A stretch of DNA of 64,000 bases from Epiperipatus broadwayi (lineage: Eukaryota > Onychophora > Udeonychophora > Euonychophora > Peripatidae): the NCBI GenBank assembly GCA_028023455.1, contig JAQFVV010000143.1, positions 656,001 through 720,000 of the forward strand, written 5' to 3'. This document shows positions 50,821 through 62,795 of the stretch, in pieces. Under the pieces are notes generated by a model that was not told where the DNA came from, made no database searches, and saw only the letters and a program-made list of their open reading frames with translations. The translations under genes and the position numbers were made by a program. How positions within the stretch are numbered: position 1 is the stretch's first letter; the number at the start of each line of letters is the position of its first letter.

Positions 50821-52519
50821 ATCCCCTAATGTATGTAAAACACACACATAAATATCAAAGGTCCTATACTCAGTACTCACATATGAATCTTGATGCTTAT
50901 TCTTACTAAACTCTTATAATTCAATTAAATTATTGGATTATACCTACGAGCTAATAACTGTCTTACCACTCCCTCCAATAAAAGATATAATAGTCATAAG
51001 TACTGTATTTCCAAATCAATACTTTATAAAAAAAACAATCTAAATCCCATATTGAGATTCATGACAAATTACATAATATAAGATCCAATACTTTATATTA
51101 TAAAAAAATTATAAAGATTTTCATTTAAAATATATATATATATACACTCACTAACATATATTATTTTATAGAATGAAAAAAAAAATTCTTTACTAGAATA
51201 TTTTGTTTAGCAAAAAAAAAAATCCCCAAAGTATAATTATGTAGTAGGTAATAATTATTTCTTACCAGTTTATTTTTTCATTCATTTTAATTGGTCTCTA
51301 GTGAGTTATTTGGTATTGTGTTGTTCCTTACTTAGTTTATAATTACAAAGGTAATATTTGGTTCATTATTGCTTGCATGTTATAATTCACCATATACCAT
51401 ATATCAGTATATGATGATCAGTCAGCTTACCATGGTAATGTTTCCTTCCAACTTCTAGGCATTTATATCAGAATTCACATGTTATGACATAGAATAAATG
51501 ACAGTTATTTCCTCCCACACACATAAGCTTTTAATTAGACCAATGGTGCACAATTATTTTACATTGTGACCCCCTTTCTTGGATGAAAATTTGGTGTGCC
51601 ATATTATTTGTTTGTACCATGCCTAAATTATAAGTACTAGTATGTAAGGGTATTCATAGTAAAATGATAATAGTTTTAATTAATATATACATTTATATTT
51701 TCTAGTATTTTAGCATTAGACACATAAATAATTCAAAATAAAAATTTTGAAACGAATCTTATATTTCACAAAAAATTATGATACATCATATGATTCTCAT
51801 CTAATTTTAAAAATGCTTTCAAAAAAAAAGTTATCATTATTCAAAACGTAAAGGAATGTTTTAAAAATTCCATAACTCCCAATCCCCAAGGGATTGTAAC
51901 TCACAGTTTGCACATCACTGAATTAGATTATTTTAGTTGTATATTCACTTCTTTCTAGAGCCAAGTTTTTCACATGAATTCACAATCTAAATAATATTTT
52001 TTTGTCAGCAATCCATATTTATGATGATGATATACTTGTAAATAATTTGGTCTATAACTGTTGGAGAAGTATAAAAAAAAATTACTGGTTTTCATTATAG
52101 GTCCAGTATTTCCATAAATAGATGAATTAATGCATGCTTAACTTTTCCTTACTATTTGCTTCTAATATAGAAATATCTAGAAGAATCTGTAAGATATAAT
52201 AAATAATAAATAATTAAGATAGTTCTCAGTGTTTATTAATACATTACCTTCTTACCCATAAATCCTGGCCTGTTTTCCAAACTGCTAAATGTTTTTTTTC
52301 TTTATTAATGGGCAATATCACGGTGTTTTTTGATTCTGATTTTAACCCGATTGTTTATTGTTAAACTTCCTTAATTAAAATTTCACAAGATTCAGTTACC
52401 CTTTATTCAGAATTATAAAAAAATTGACTTTATATATTATTATTCTATTTTATTTTTATAATCATATATTTTATACAATTTTAAGAACATTAGATTATTA
52501 TTCTTTTATCTTCTCCTTT
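50821..52519. other. AT-rich non-coding sequence
   Basis: Nothing recognised beyond TA-rich simple repeats such as that near 51130. Confidence 0.4.
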
Positions 52520-52760
52520 ACTTTTTTTGCATTTCTCTTCCTATATTCATATATATTATACTTTTTATTATCTCTTATACCCTTTAATGCAATCTTTTTT
52601 TATAACTCCTTTATTTTGTTTTCAGTTTTGACTAAGTCCTCATCAGAGCTTTCTATAATGAGAGAAGTGATTGAGGACTGCAGGATAGTTGAAAATATAA
52701 GCAAAGTAAAGGAGTTATAAAAAAAAGATTGCATTAAAGTCTATAAGAGGAGATGATTTA
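52520..52760. repeat. Palindromic element with hammerhead-like relics
   Basis: The left arm TTATCTCTTATACCCTTTAA ... TAACTCCTTTA is matched in reverse by GAGTTATAAAAAAAAGATTG ... CTATAAGAGGAG. In the centre the - strand reads CTGATGA, G, GACT/TAGTC, AAAAC (about 52645-52625), and the + strand reads GGACTGCAGGATAGTTGAAAA, giving one degraded motif per arm. Same family as 49080-49300. Confidence 0.65.
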
Positions 52761-52936
52761 ATATTAGATTATACCAAATTCTAATAAAAAAATTGTGCAA
52801 CTTTGACAAATTAATTCTCATTGTGATTGTCTATTTTCAAAATTATTTTTATATACTTGCATCATTAATAAATTAAACTATATATTATATATCTATGTTT
52901 ACATACAAATTGCTAAGTAAGTATTTATATGCTTAG

Positions 52937-53446
52937 TGTGTGATTTACATTTATACGGAATAGTTGTAAATTGTAAAATAAGAAATCACTCCTAGAAAGC
53001 TGTATGTAATTAAATTCGGAAATAAAAAAGAATTAAAAAGGTATTTCTTATTTTAATGGGTAGTAATGGGGAAACTAATTAAAAGTAAACAATGGGTAGG
53101 AGATGTGTTAGACTCAGCCAAGGGGAATTGGCCTGCCACCACTGAATATTTTGGATGACTTAATAAAGAGTGCAGCTCAACAGCAGATCTTCCCCGTTAA
53201 TTTCACCATTGATTTGCCAAAGCAAACAGGGATTTTTGCAGACCAATCTAGCTTTATTATTTTTAATAAGCCTTAAAGCTCACTTATATTGTAACTGTAG
53301 CTACATACCTTGACTTATATAATAACTACCTTCTATATATCTAGGTTCATAATATATAGTCTTATAAATTAATTATCTTAAGTCTTATTTATGCATGATA
53401 AATATTATGACAAATATTTGCTGTAAGTATTGAAACACAAGAAATA
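52937..53446 (+). mobile_element. 5' LTR of the 3' Gypsy element
   Basis: It begins TGTGTGATTTACATTTATA and matches the sequence starting TGTGTGGTTTAGATTTATA at 60633. Shared blocks in order include TTGTAAAATAAGAAAT, CTCAGAAATAAAAAAG (with one change) and, near the end, AGTCTTATTTATG followed by ATAAATATT. A primer-site-like TTTGGTGCAGCCAG lies just after the end. The two LTRs have diverged strongly, so the insertion is old. Confidence 0.7.
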
Positions 53447-53447
53447 A

Positions 53448-53460
53448 TTTGGTGCAGCCA
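53448..53460 (+). other. Primer-binding-site-like sequence
   Basis: TTTGGTGCAGCC follows the 5' LTR. TGGTGC is a usual opening of a tRNA-complementary primer site in Gypsy elements. Confidence 0.4.
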
Positions 53461-53839
53461 GATAATCTAGAAGGGACATGCATAAACCTCATTTGATTAT
53501 TTACACATAAGACCAAGTGCATAAGAAAACAGTAAACATATCTTTGTCACAAATAAGGATGAACAAATTTGATGTCATTCTGATAGGCTTATTTATATAA
53601 AAAGAATAGAGCTTTTTTTGATGATGAATGGTACAATGGATGGTGCATTTAATCATCCTATTATACTATGCAGAGCAGAAATGATCAAACTGGCAACTTG
53701 ACTTTCTAATTCAGAGGACCCTGGAAAAGCCTCCATACATCCATGGTAACAAAAGGCTTAAACATTTCATCTCTCAACCATTGAAGCATGTTGCTTGATT
53801 TCATTTTTTCAACATTCATCAAGTTTGAATAAGGAAACT

Positions 53840-55920
53840 TAGGGTCTACAACCAGGTTCTAAGAAAGCTAATAGTATCTCTATAGTGGCTCTCTAAAGAA
53901 GTTTTTATTAGAACAGCTATTATGGAAAATGGGTGGTGATTATTACATGATTCAGATTTGAATGAAATTAATATGAAAATAACTGATACACTTTTGAAAA
54001 CTGCAACAAAGATAGCTGGTAGAAAGAAACAGCAATTGACCAATAAAATTTCTACTGAGACTAGAGAATTTATGAAGAAAAGAAGGAATATGAAGATATA
54101 CAAAAATGATGCATTAAAAAGAATTGAATATCTCGAATTTTGTAAAATGGTGCGGAAAAGAGTTGAAAATGATATAAGAAAGTATAACTGTGAACTAGCA
54201 AGGAAAGCTGTAGAAGAAAATAAAAGTCTTAAGAATGTAAAACAACATTTTGGTATTGGTAGGAAATTTATATCTGCAATAAGAAAAAAAGATGGAATTA
54301 TTACTAAAAGGAGAGATGACATCATGAAATTGGTAGAAGATTTTTATCAAGAATTATATAGTAATAAAGAACAAGTACCTCCTATATCTATTACATCTTC
54401 CAAATTGCCCAGAATTTTAAATGAAGAAGTGAGACATGCAATTAAATGTATGAAGAAAGGAAAGGCTCCAGGTAATGATGGAATTATAATTGATATATTA
54501 AAAGAAGCAGGTGAAGAAATAGAAAAATTTTTAGCAAAGTTATATACCAAATGTCTAAATGATAAAGACGTACCGGATGATTGGAAGAATGTAGTAATAA
54601 TATTAATATTTAAAAAAGGTGATAAAGAAGATATTAGAAATTACAGACCTATCAGCCTTTTATCAGTTTTATATAAAAATTTTACCAAGATAATTACTAC
54701 TCGTCTACAGAGAACATTGGATTTCCACCAATCAAGAGAACAAGCTGGATTTAAAAATGGTTTTAGTACAGTAGATCATATCCAGGTATTGAGAGAAGTT
54801 ATAGAAAGGACAAATGAATATGAGTTGCCATTATGCTAAGGATTTGTAGATTATGAAAAAGCATTTGATTCTATAAACATTTCTTCAGTGATTAAAGCAT
54901 CAAGGTATAGATCCAGGATATTGTCATATTTTAAAGAATATTTATAAAAATGCAACAGCAACAATTAGATTACATAATGACACTGGGAAAGTCAACATTG
55001 AGAAAGGTGTAAGACAAGGTGACTCCATATCTCCAAAACTTTTTACAGCAGTGCTGCATGAAGTATTTTGTGGATTAAAATGGGAAACTAAAGGAGTGAA
55101 AGTAAATGGTGATTATTTAAGTCATTTAGATTTCGCAGATGATGTAGTTGTTTTTGCAAATAATGCTTCAGATCTGCAGGAAATGTTGCAGGAACTATCA
55201 GATGAAAGTAGGAAAGTAGGACTAAAGATAAATGTTAAAAAGACTAAAGTAATGTTTAATCAATTTGCTCAAAATATGAAAATAAAGATTGATTATGATG
55301 AATTAGAAGAAGTTAACAGTTACAAATACCTTGGTCAGATTATTAATACAGATGGAAACATAATGGAGGAAATTAATCATAGAATTAAACTTGGTTGGAG
55401 TGCTTTTGGTAGAAATAACTTGATACTAAAAGGAAATATGCCTATGTGTTTGAAAAGGAAGGTTTTTAACAAATGTGTTTTACCAGTTCTTACTTATGGA
55501 TCTGAGACTTGGACACTTAATAGAAGAGCAATTCAGAGACTTCAGACCACTCAAAGGAGTATGGAGAGATGTATGTTGGGAGTAACAAGAAGAGATCGTA
55601 AACGCAATGTATGGGTAAGAGAACAAACAGGTGTTACTGACCTCATTGAAAAAATTAAAAGATTGAAGTGGAGTTGGGCTGGACATATTGTTAGAAGATA
55701 TGATAATAGATGGACAATTGAAATTTTAAACTGGATTCCAAGAGATTGTAAAAGACCCAGAAAGAGACCACATGTGAGATGGATGGATGAAATAAGAAAG
55801 TGTGCAGGGGTGATGTGGAGAAGAGAAGCTAAAGATCGGAGAAGATGGATTAAACTTGGAGAGACCTTCATCCTGCAGTGGATTGATAATGGTTGATAAT
55901 GATGATGATGATGATGACAT
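53840..55920 (+). mobile_element. RTE-type LINE, 5'-truncated, broken reverse transcriptase
   Basis: Frame 53958-54839 carries the N-terminal RT region: K-G-K-A-P-G-N-D-G, F-K-K-G-D-K-E-D-I-R-N-Y-R-P-I-S-L-L, then R-E-Q-A-G-F. A TAA at 54837 interrupts it, and the same frame then gives F-V-D-Y-E-K-A-F-D-S-I with the first catalytic Asp. A frameshift near 54895 moves reading into the frame of 55051-55896. That frame has G-V-R-Q-G-D-S-I-S-P, the active-site F-A-D-D (about 55131-55141), the thumb, and a C-terminal W-A-G-H-I-V-R-R...R-P-H-V-R-W region usual for RTE-clade elements. The endonuclease is missing. The tail is (GAT)n at 55893-55916, as expected of RTE. One stop and one frameshift only, so it is a fairly young insertion in the Gypsy element. 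Confidence 0.93.
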
Positions 55921-56639
55921 ATGAAGTAGACTTTAAAATAGGACTAATTTACGAGTTCATGAAAAACAAAGCACACGAATTTTCCAAATGCAAGTTCTTC
56001 AGAAATTAATAAAATGGTTATTAATATAAAGCCCAAAACATTATAGTGAAGTTACTTGTTTCTGTTGCTGTAAATCAAGCTACAGAAGTTGCAATGAAAA
56101 ATGATATTTAGAAGTAAAAAAGTGCCAACAAGATAAAAAGAGACACCCCTAGAAATTAGACTGGTAAAAATACTCATTCTATAAACTAAAATAATGGATA
56201 TCAAAAGCCTGGCTATAATAAGTGTTATTTATCACCGGAAAAATGTAATTTTCAATTGTGATAAACCTCTGCTTTTAACAAAAATAACTTTATAAGAATG
56301 GAAAATTAATTAAAATTATAAGGAGAGCAAGAGTGCTAGTAAAAATTTAAGAATATTTTTTTTTTTTTTTACAATTTAAAGTGATAAGATAGCATAAACT
56401 GTATAATAAAAAGGGAGTGGTCCAGTCCTTAAGGTATGAAGATGTGCATGATCTCTATTTTAAATCATTTAATTGATAGAATGTTGATTCATTTAAAATG
56501 AAAGAAAACTTTTAAAATACAAATTATGGTTGAACAAAAACTGTAAATTTTCAATATTGTTCAAAAGTAATTAAATGCCATTTATGGTTTCACTAGTAGA
56601 AATTGCAGAATGACAGAACAATCCTGTGTGTAAACAGAC
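55921..56639. other. Gypsy internal sequence, gag region not recognisable
   Basis: AT-rich, by position inside the Gypsy element. No gag or protease motif can be read. Confidence 0.35.
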
Positions 56640-57590
56640 AATGGAAAATTCTCTTTGTGGAGAATGAATTAAACAAGTTGGTACAAGAAAGTGTGGTCCT
56701 ATGGAAAATTCTGAATGGGTAATGCCTCTAGTCATAGTAACAAAGTCAGATGAACAGATTGGGCAATCAACAAAAATTGCAAAAGAGTTAATATCTGTTT
56801 CCAAAGTGTTCAAGAAAGTCAAGCGTTCTTAGCTGAGAGATCAGCACAGTTACCTTGCAAGCAAGTAGATGGTTGCAGATGGTTGTGAATTCGCCTCCTG
56901 GTTGATGCTATGACATATGAAAAAAAAAAATGTTCAAGAAATGCAAAAAATGTCTTGTGTATGGTTTTTCATGAAATATTGGTGTCACAGATAACAGCTG
57001 AAACTTTTTACTATTATCACTATTGAAGTACTATTTAATAGTAATAGACTGTCTTATAGAGTCATTATATCCATATTTTCCAGATGAAAATGGATATACT
57101 GCTTCAGCATATGGATAAGGTGATTCTCTCATTTGAAAGCTATTTTGATTGTTGTGAACTTACATCTTCTACTAGATAGATTAAAAGTCTGTAAGAAATT
57201 TGAAGGTTTAAGAGTAAGAGTGAGGTGCAGATAAATGTATTTTGATTGGCAAGGAATTATTTAGGATATATAATTTCAAGGCACAGCAAAAAGCCTGGTC
57301 CACATATTGTGCAGAATGTCCTGAGGCTAAGAAGTTGTAAAGAATTGCAGGTGTTTATCAGTCTAATAAATTTCTTTGAAATTTTCTTAATGCTCAAAAG
57401 TACATTCAGCAAAATTCTTTTATACCTCATTAACAAAAATATTAAAGTGGAGGTAGAAGACAGAGCATGAGAAAGTCTTCAAACAAGTTAAACTGTTGCT
57501 GTCATTGAAAAATTTATTAATCCATTATGACACCAATCTTGAAGTACATAATGCATCAGAATGTGGAGTAGGTGAAGTCTTTAGCCATTT

Positions 57591-58673
57591 TTTAATTTTA
57601 GAAGGAACTTTATTCAAGGAAATATTTATCTACAGATATTTCAGTTTAAAGGAATATACATATATTTCATTTTAAAAGAAAAAATATATACAAAACTAAT
57701 CAAAGAATACCAAAATGAGTATTTTCAATAGCATTTAGTGAATTATACTATTATTAAGAACATTGACAATAAAATAGGCATCTCACTAAAGGTTAGAGAA
57801 ATGATGAAAAAGTGATCAAATGGCTGTGAAAATGTCTGATGGGATGATTTTTTATTTCTTTATTTTATTGTCTCTAATTTGTTTTTAAAAAGTATTAAAT
57901 TTTCTTGCAGTACTATTGTAGGGATAAGTGTGCCTTGTGCACCATAACACATATAGTATAAATGTTGTACTTCTTATTTCTGCAAATCAGGCATTTGGAA
58001 AAGACTATAATTGAAATTATACTGGCATTTTTTTTTTTCTGATAAATTTTTGTAATATAAGATCGGGTGTATTTTAGACTACTATACTTAAAGAATACAT
58101 GTTTTTGTTTCTCTTCTGATCTGTGGCATAACTCATATGTAGTATCAATGTTAAGTATATTTTTCTTATATCTCATGGAAATATAATGTTGGTAATGACC
58201 ACATGCTCATTTTGAATAAAAAACAAAAAATTTGGGCTTGAGTGTCCAATATTTAAATCTATGTATTAGCTTCTTATTATTAATGCCTAGCATTGGCAAG
58301 TCTAAGTTATAATTTGTGTTTGTGTATAGAAGTACATATGAATCCAAGTAGCACCATTTGTCTTGTGGGAAAGTTATGTTAGGGTTAGATATTGATTTAA
58401 TAGGTTCTAAGATTGTATGCAATTATTTGTGTATGGGGGAGAGTTATTTGTAGGTATTATTTTAAGAATGACTTTATTTAGGATATATTCTTGTCATGGA
58501 TGATATAAGATTAATAGTTTTTTTGTATTGTAAATATTTGAACAGAAAGTAGTCTTCACAAAATCCTTTACATCAAAGATTTATTCATTGTGTAGAAAGC
58601 TTTTATGAGGAAGACAAATAATAACCATCTCACTTAGGCTAATGTAGTATCAAAGCAACCTAAATGGATTAGG
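57591..58673 (-). mobile_element. LINE 3' fragment with 15-bp target-site duplication
   Basis: The segment splits the Gypsy RNase H coding sequence, and AGTCTTTAGCCATTT occurs exactly at both borders (57576-57590 and 58674-58688). This is a target-site duplication of LINE length. On the - strand, frames 58422-58207 and 58176-57913 read as a LINE ORF2 C-terminus: H-R-F-K-Y-W near the first frame's end, then C-H-R-S-E-E-K-Q-K-H-V-F-F-K-Y, which resembles the Cys/His segment C-x2-C...E-x2-x-H-L-F found after many reverse transcriptases. It is 5'-truncated and broken. The family is neither of the other two LINEs visible here, as far as I can tell. Confidence 0.75.
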
Positions 58674-59039
58674 AGTCTTTAGCCATTTAGTATTTGTTTA
58701 ATGAGAAAGACCTATTGCTTGTACTCTAAGAATGTTATCCAGTATTGAGAAAAATTACTGCCATTTAGATTTAAAAAGGGCTATTGTTTTTACAATCAAA
58801 ACATTCCACCAGTATTTTTATGATTGGTCTTTTAAACTGTTTACCGATCATGAGCTGAAACATGACAGCTCCTGAAATTTATCTATCTGGATAAAATTTT
58901 GAACTGGAATACCACAAAGGAAGCATAATAAAGCATGCAGACATCGCTCCAAATAAAAATGAGCTGTAATAATGGATGTAAAGATCAGTTAAATGAACAA
59001 GGTTTTTAAGTACTTATTTACTGAATTTAAAATTTTGAT

Positions 59040-59650
59040 CAAATCATTGGCTAGATCTTTAGGAATTGTAGTGTTTGTAAAAATGGCAGACGTTGTGCAC
59101 TCCAGAAAAACTAGAATTTGTTCGAGTGGTTGTTCTAGATCACGCGCTGATAACGGAGGAAGTTAAGTAACATAATGGCGGACGATAATTCCAAGAGATA
59201 TTTGCTTATTGCAAATATTTCTGGATAAAAGACGTTACCTGATTGGACAAGGATTAATTGCTACAGTTATCAGCAAGCAATAAAAGACGGTGTAACAACT
59301 ACGCAGGGGAAGACAGTTATTAGCAGCCATATTGGGAGAACATCGAGCAGTGTAAAATAGATAGCAGTAGAGAGCAGTCACGCAGTAGCAAGTTGCAGAC
59401 CATGCGTTTGGAGAGAATCCGCTTGCAGACCAATTCATTGGAGAGCTTCGTTGCAGACCAATTCGTTTGGAGAGCTTCGTGGCAGACCAATTCGTTGGAG
59501 AGCTTCGTTGGAAAAGAACAGCGTGGGAATTGTATAACGTTATTTGCTGACCGCACAGTATGACTTGCAGTTATAACCTTGGCACAGTCGTAAGTGCGGA
59601 TATTACAGGAATATGGAGAGAAACTCTGTTCGCAAAGAACACATTGTAAT
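59040..59650 (+). mobile_element. GC-richer LTR-like insertion
   Basis: Between the RNase H and integrase parts of the Gypsy remnant lies a segment with a composition unlike its neighbours. It starts near TGTAGTGTTTGTAAAAATGG and holds an ATAAAAG TATA-like box near 59281, a short minisatellite and a region rich in CAG. No protein is seen. It is most likely a solo LTR of another retrotransposon; the exact ends and a target duplication were not resolved. Confidence 0.5.
59393..59515. repeat. Minisatellite, ~28-30-bp unit
   Basis: GCAGACCAATTCGTTGGAGA with variants (ATTCATTGG, ATTCGTTTGG, and a first diverged unit ATGCGTTTGG) repeats about four times, each followed by GCTTCGT or a close form. 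Confidence 0.85.
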
Positions 59651-61564
59651 GAATCATAAAATTTTTATACCTATGACAGGATGCAAAAGAATATTACTGC
59701 TATTGTCCAACTGTCATCCAAGAGTTGAGTGAAAGTTTTAGTTTGATGTGAAGTGGATGAATATAAATGTTATATAAAAAATTATATTAAAATTTTCTAA
59801 TCATGCCAAATAGTGCTATTATATTCTACAAAAAGATTTATTGTCTAGCCAAATTTTACAAATCTTATAGTAGGTACATATTTATCTTGTAGGGCCATTT
59901 CTTTCTTATAATTGTGGATGCATACTTGAAATAGACAAAATGTAAAATATTAATGAGAACAAACATGGAAGAAACTATCTCTTAGCTAATAGAAATATTT
60001 GCATGTCATGAATATGTACAATCATGACAGACAATGGTATAGGATTTCTTTCCTCAAAATGTAAATAATTTCTCCAAAAGTACTGCATGCTTCAAATATC
60101 GACACCTCTATATGAGCCAGAATCAAAGAGAGTAGCAGAGAAACCAGTGCAATGAGATAGTGTGTAAAATTGGGTTTCACAAATACTGTATGACATGACC
60201 TGTAAATTTCCAGTTGAAATGATTTTTGGGCAGAAGCTTAAGACTAAACTATCTATGATACTGATGAGAAGACAGCTGAAACTGATAATTCAGTTTATGC
60301 TGAAGGAGACAAGATCTGGAATAGACACCAGTTAGAAAAGTATTCAGTTAAAGGCAAAGTTACTAAATATTCATCTACTCAAATGATAGATGCATGTTTA
60401 GAGAATGGTATTTTATTAATGTAGCATATGAATAATGTTCACTAATATGTTGTGTCATATACCCAAGCAACTGGAAAACTTGTCATCAGGAAAAATAATA
60501 ATAAATATTGGAAAATATGAAGGACATAAGTAAATAATAAAACTGCTGAGAAAGAAAATAGAGAAGCTTGTCAGAAAATGGATATTTCTGAAGTGGAGGA
60601 GGTAATTGCTGAATATTTCTTTATATATAGGTTGTGTGGTTTAGATTTATATAAGGATAGTTATGAATTGTAAAATAAGAAATTACTCCAGGAAAGCTGT
60701 ATATAATTAAACTCAGAAATAAAAAAGTACTTAAAGTATTTTAGATTTAGTTAAATCTGCAAAAAAAAAAAAGTAAAAAAGGATATTTAGTAATAGTTTA
60801 ATTAAATAAGAAAAAAAATTAAAAGTAGGTTCATAAATGGTTAAGAATTGATTAAGGAATTTAATAACAAAAGTATTTTTGCAAAACATGATAACTGAAT
60901 TAATGAAACAGTGAGCAGGAAACTATAAAAGATTGTGTTAAACTCTGCCATAGCAAGAATTAGCTTGTCACTGCTGAAAACTTTAGATGATCTTCTATCC
61001 CAATAGAGAATCTTTTTAGTGGTATTTGCCACTGAAATGTATCAAAATGAACCTAGGAACTTTTTCAGGCTACATTGACTTTGTTATTATTTTAATGTCT
61101 TAAGGCTCATTTATAACTGTAATTGTATATATAGAAATTCATATACCACTAACAATATTAGCCAAAAAAAATGTACTAAAATTCTTTCACAATCATGGTT
61201 TCTTCTATTAACAAATAGACCTTTTTGAGTGAAACTCAACAAAACATCCAACATATATATACAAAACAAAATGTCCTTCCCATCATTCATTTCAAAAACC
61301 AACTTCCTTTAACATGAAAGGATGTCTTCATGAGATTGATGGCTCAAATACAAAAAAATTTATCCTCAAAGTTTCTTTTACTCTCTTTTAATTCACTTTT
61401 TTCATAAAAGATAACCTCTCCATTGTCAAATAATATTTTATGACCTGTATTCAGTATATGAATATACAAAGTTAAATTATGACATCTAATTTTAACTTTA
61501 CTCTTACGAATTTTAATTCTTTCATTAAGATACTTCATTTACACTAACTTATATAAATTTTAAT

Positions 61565-61760
61565 AAAAGTACCAAACTCACATAGTAGTGCCACCAAGTG
61601 CAAGCCTTCATAATTAATGGATGCAGGAAGGCTCCTCATTGATGAAAGTCCCAAGATAGAAACGAGTCTGGGGATGTTGGATGAGCAGGCAGTAGATATG
61701 GACTTCATGCACAAGCCATGTGTAAGCGTATGAAACAGTGATCATGTGAAGTTTTGGTGG
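61565..61760 (+). repeat. Copy of the retrozyme-like family
   Basis: It shows AGTAGTGCCACCAAGTGCAA and TTAATGGATGCAGGAAGG (an inverted unit end) running into GCTCCTCATTGATGAAAG and onward to GTCTGGGGATGTTGG and TTCATGCACAAGCC, all in the order of a fold-back version of the 14.2-kb unit. It sits within the interrupted 3' LTR. Non-coding. Confidence 0.75.
61633..61675 (+). ncRNA. Hammerhead-like relic
   Basis: Core TTGATGA (61639-61645) has lost the first C. Stem II is short and wobbly (GTC/GAT), GAAAC is at 61659-61663, stem III is AC/GT with loop GA, then GTC. Inner stem I TCCTCA/TGGGGA is perfect. Probably inactive. Confidence 0.45.
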
Positions 61761-61915
61761 TTATATAAATTTTATGACAACTGCAAGGAATCTTATAAAC
61801 TACGCCAAAAATATATAATAACTTCTGTTATATATAGGTACCCAATAAATTATTTACTTGAGTCTTATTTATGTGTAATAAATATTGTGAGAAATATTTG
61901 CTACTCACTGAATGT

Positions 61916-62349
61916 ACTGTAGTTTAACTAAAGTTAGCAGATACAGCAACATAGAATTACACCTTCATCTTTTATACTCAGCTTTTAAAATGGTAATTTA
62001 GCACTCTTTGCAAAAATAGATTACAAAATTATGCAATAACACTTTTTTTTGTTATTGAACACATTAAAATGTATTCTATATGCAGTCACGAATATAATAA
62101 ATCCTTCTTCCATCTTTTGAGTTAACATAAAAAATCAAATTGCTTCTGAATTATAAATATACAGACCTATTGTTTAATAAACATCTTCTTTCATAAATTT
62201 ATAAAGAACCTAAATCATTTTTTCATATCGCATGATCACCATTTTTATGCTTACACAAGCTGATAACCTTTGTTAATGGGCTGACTTGCTAATATTTTGA
62301 ATTATGAATCACTTTCTGGCATAAAAAAATTAATATCAGATTAAAATAA
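61916..62349. other. AT-rich non-coding sequence
   Basis: Nothing recognised. Confidence 0.4.
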
Positions 62350-62795
62350 ATGAGGCCTCATCGATCTTCAGACCAGTTTAAAATCTGATTGGCTGTCTGA
62401 GAAACCACAGTAGGCACATGTGAAAGACTAGCAACCTTTCAATTATTACTAATTTAATAACAACGTGATTTAGACAAATGTTATTTACATACGTTGCTGA
62501 TAAATTATATTAACATCTAGAAAATTGTGGTGTAGTAAATCTAAGATTTTGCGCTGTAATATCGTAAATTAAAAACTCAGTGAGTAATAAATGAATATGT
62601 TTATATCTTCAAGCTTTCAAGCCAATATGTAAGAAAGAAGGTTGGTATCATCTTTTTCTTATCAAAATCTCTGCCATGTGTCAAGGCCTGATCGATCTTC
62701 AGACCGCTGTTTAAAATCTGATTGGCTGTCTGAGAAACAACAGTAGGCGCATATGAAAGACTAGCAACCTTTCAATTATTACTATTAAATAAACT
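62350..62795. repeat. Partial tandem dimer related to 11319-12265
   Basis: GGCCTCATCGATCTTCAGAC at 62353 recurs as GGCCTGATCGATCTTCAGAC at about 62685, a period near 333 bp, followed in both by AAAATCTGATTGGCTGTCTG and GACTAGCAACCTTTCAATTA. The full unit between them matches the - strand sense of the 11.3-kb repeat. No inverted copy is seen here. Confidence 0.8.

Larger units (their letters stand above)
56640..60450 (+). pseudogene. Ty3/Gypsy polyprotein remnant with nested insertions
   Basis: The RT begins near 56665 (E-L-N-K-L-V-Q-E, then N-S-E-W-V-M-P-L-V-I-V-T-K). Y-L-G-Y-I-I-S (57258 on) and K-E-L-Q-V-F-I-S-L-I-N-F-F mark the RT connection. RNase H follows (H-Y-D-T-N-L-E-V-H-N-A-S) and is cut at 57590 by a LINE fragment. 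It resumes at 58689 with A-I-V-F-T-I-K-T-F-H-Q-Y and L-F-T-D-H-E-L-K. Integrase is at about 59890-60420: F-F-L-I-I-V-D-A-Y-L-K, then M-T-D-N-G-I-G-F, A-E-K-P-V-Q, and P-V-E-M-I-F-G-Q-K-L. Numerous stops show it is dead. With LTRs at 52937 and 60633 it forms one element of the K02A2.6-like kind. Confidence 0.85.
60633..61915 (+). mobile_element. 3' LTR of the Gypsy element, interrupted
   Basis: It matches the 5' LTR from 60633 to about 61130 and again from about 61840 to 61915 (AGTCTTATTTATGTGTAATA). About 700 bp between these, 61140-61830, are absent from the 5' LTR and include the hammerhead-family copy at 61565-61760. Two small frames on the - strand in the inserted part (61111-61302 and 61344-61538) are not recognised. 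Confidence 0.65.

Noticed and set aside
52078-52125. Possible last exon of carbonyl reductase (TATAG then GTCCAGTATTTCC, giving G-P-V-F-P and a stop)
   Set aside because: It resembles the expected T-P-V-Y/F-L-A only over a few residues and would truncate the protein about 25 residues early.
52424-52720. 98-codon open frame rich in Phe, Tyr and Leu
   Set aside because: It is T-rich simple sequence at the arm of the palindromic repeat. The hydrophobic protein is a composition effect.
53846-54325. 159-codon open frame on the - strand
   Set aside because: It is antisense to the RTE LINE reverse transcriptase; the real frame is on the + strand.
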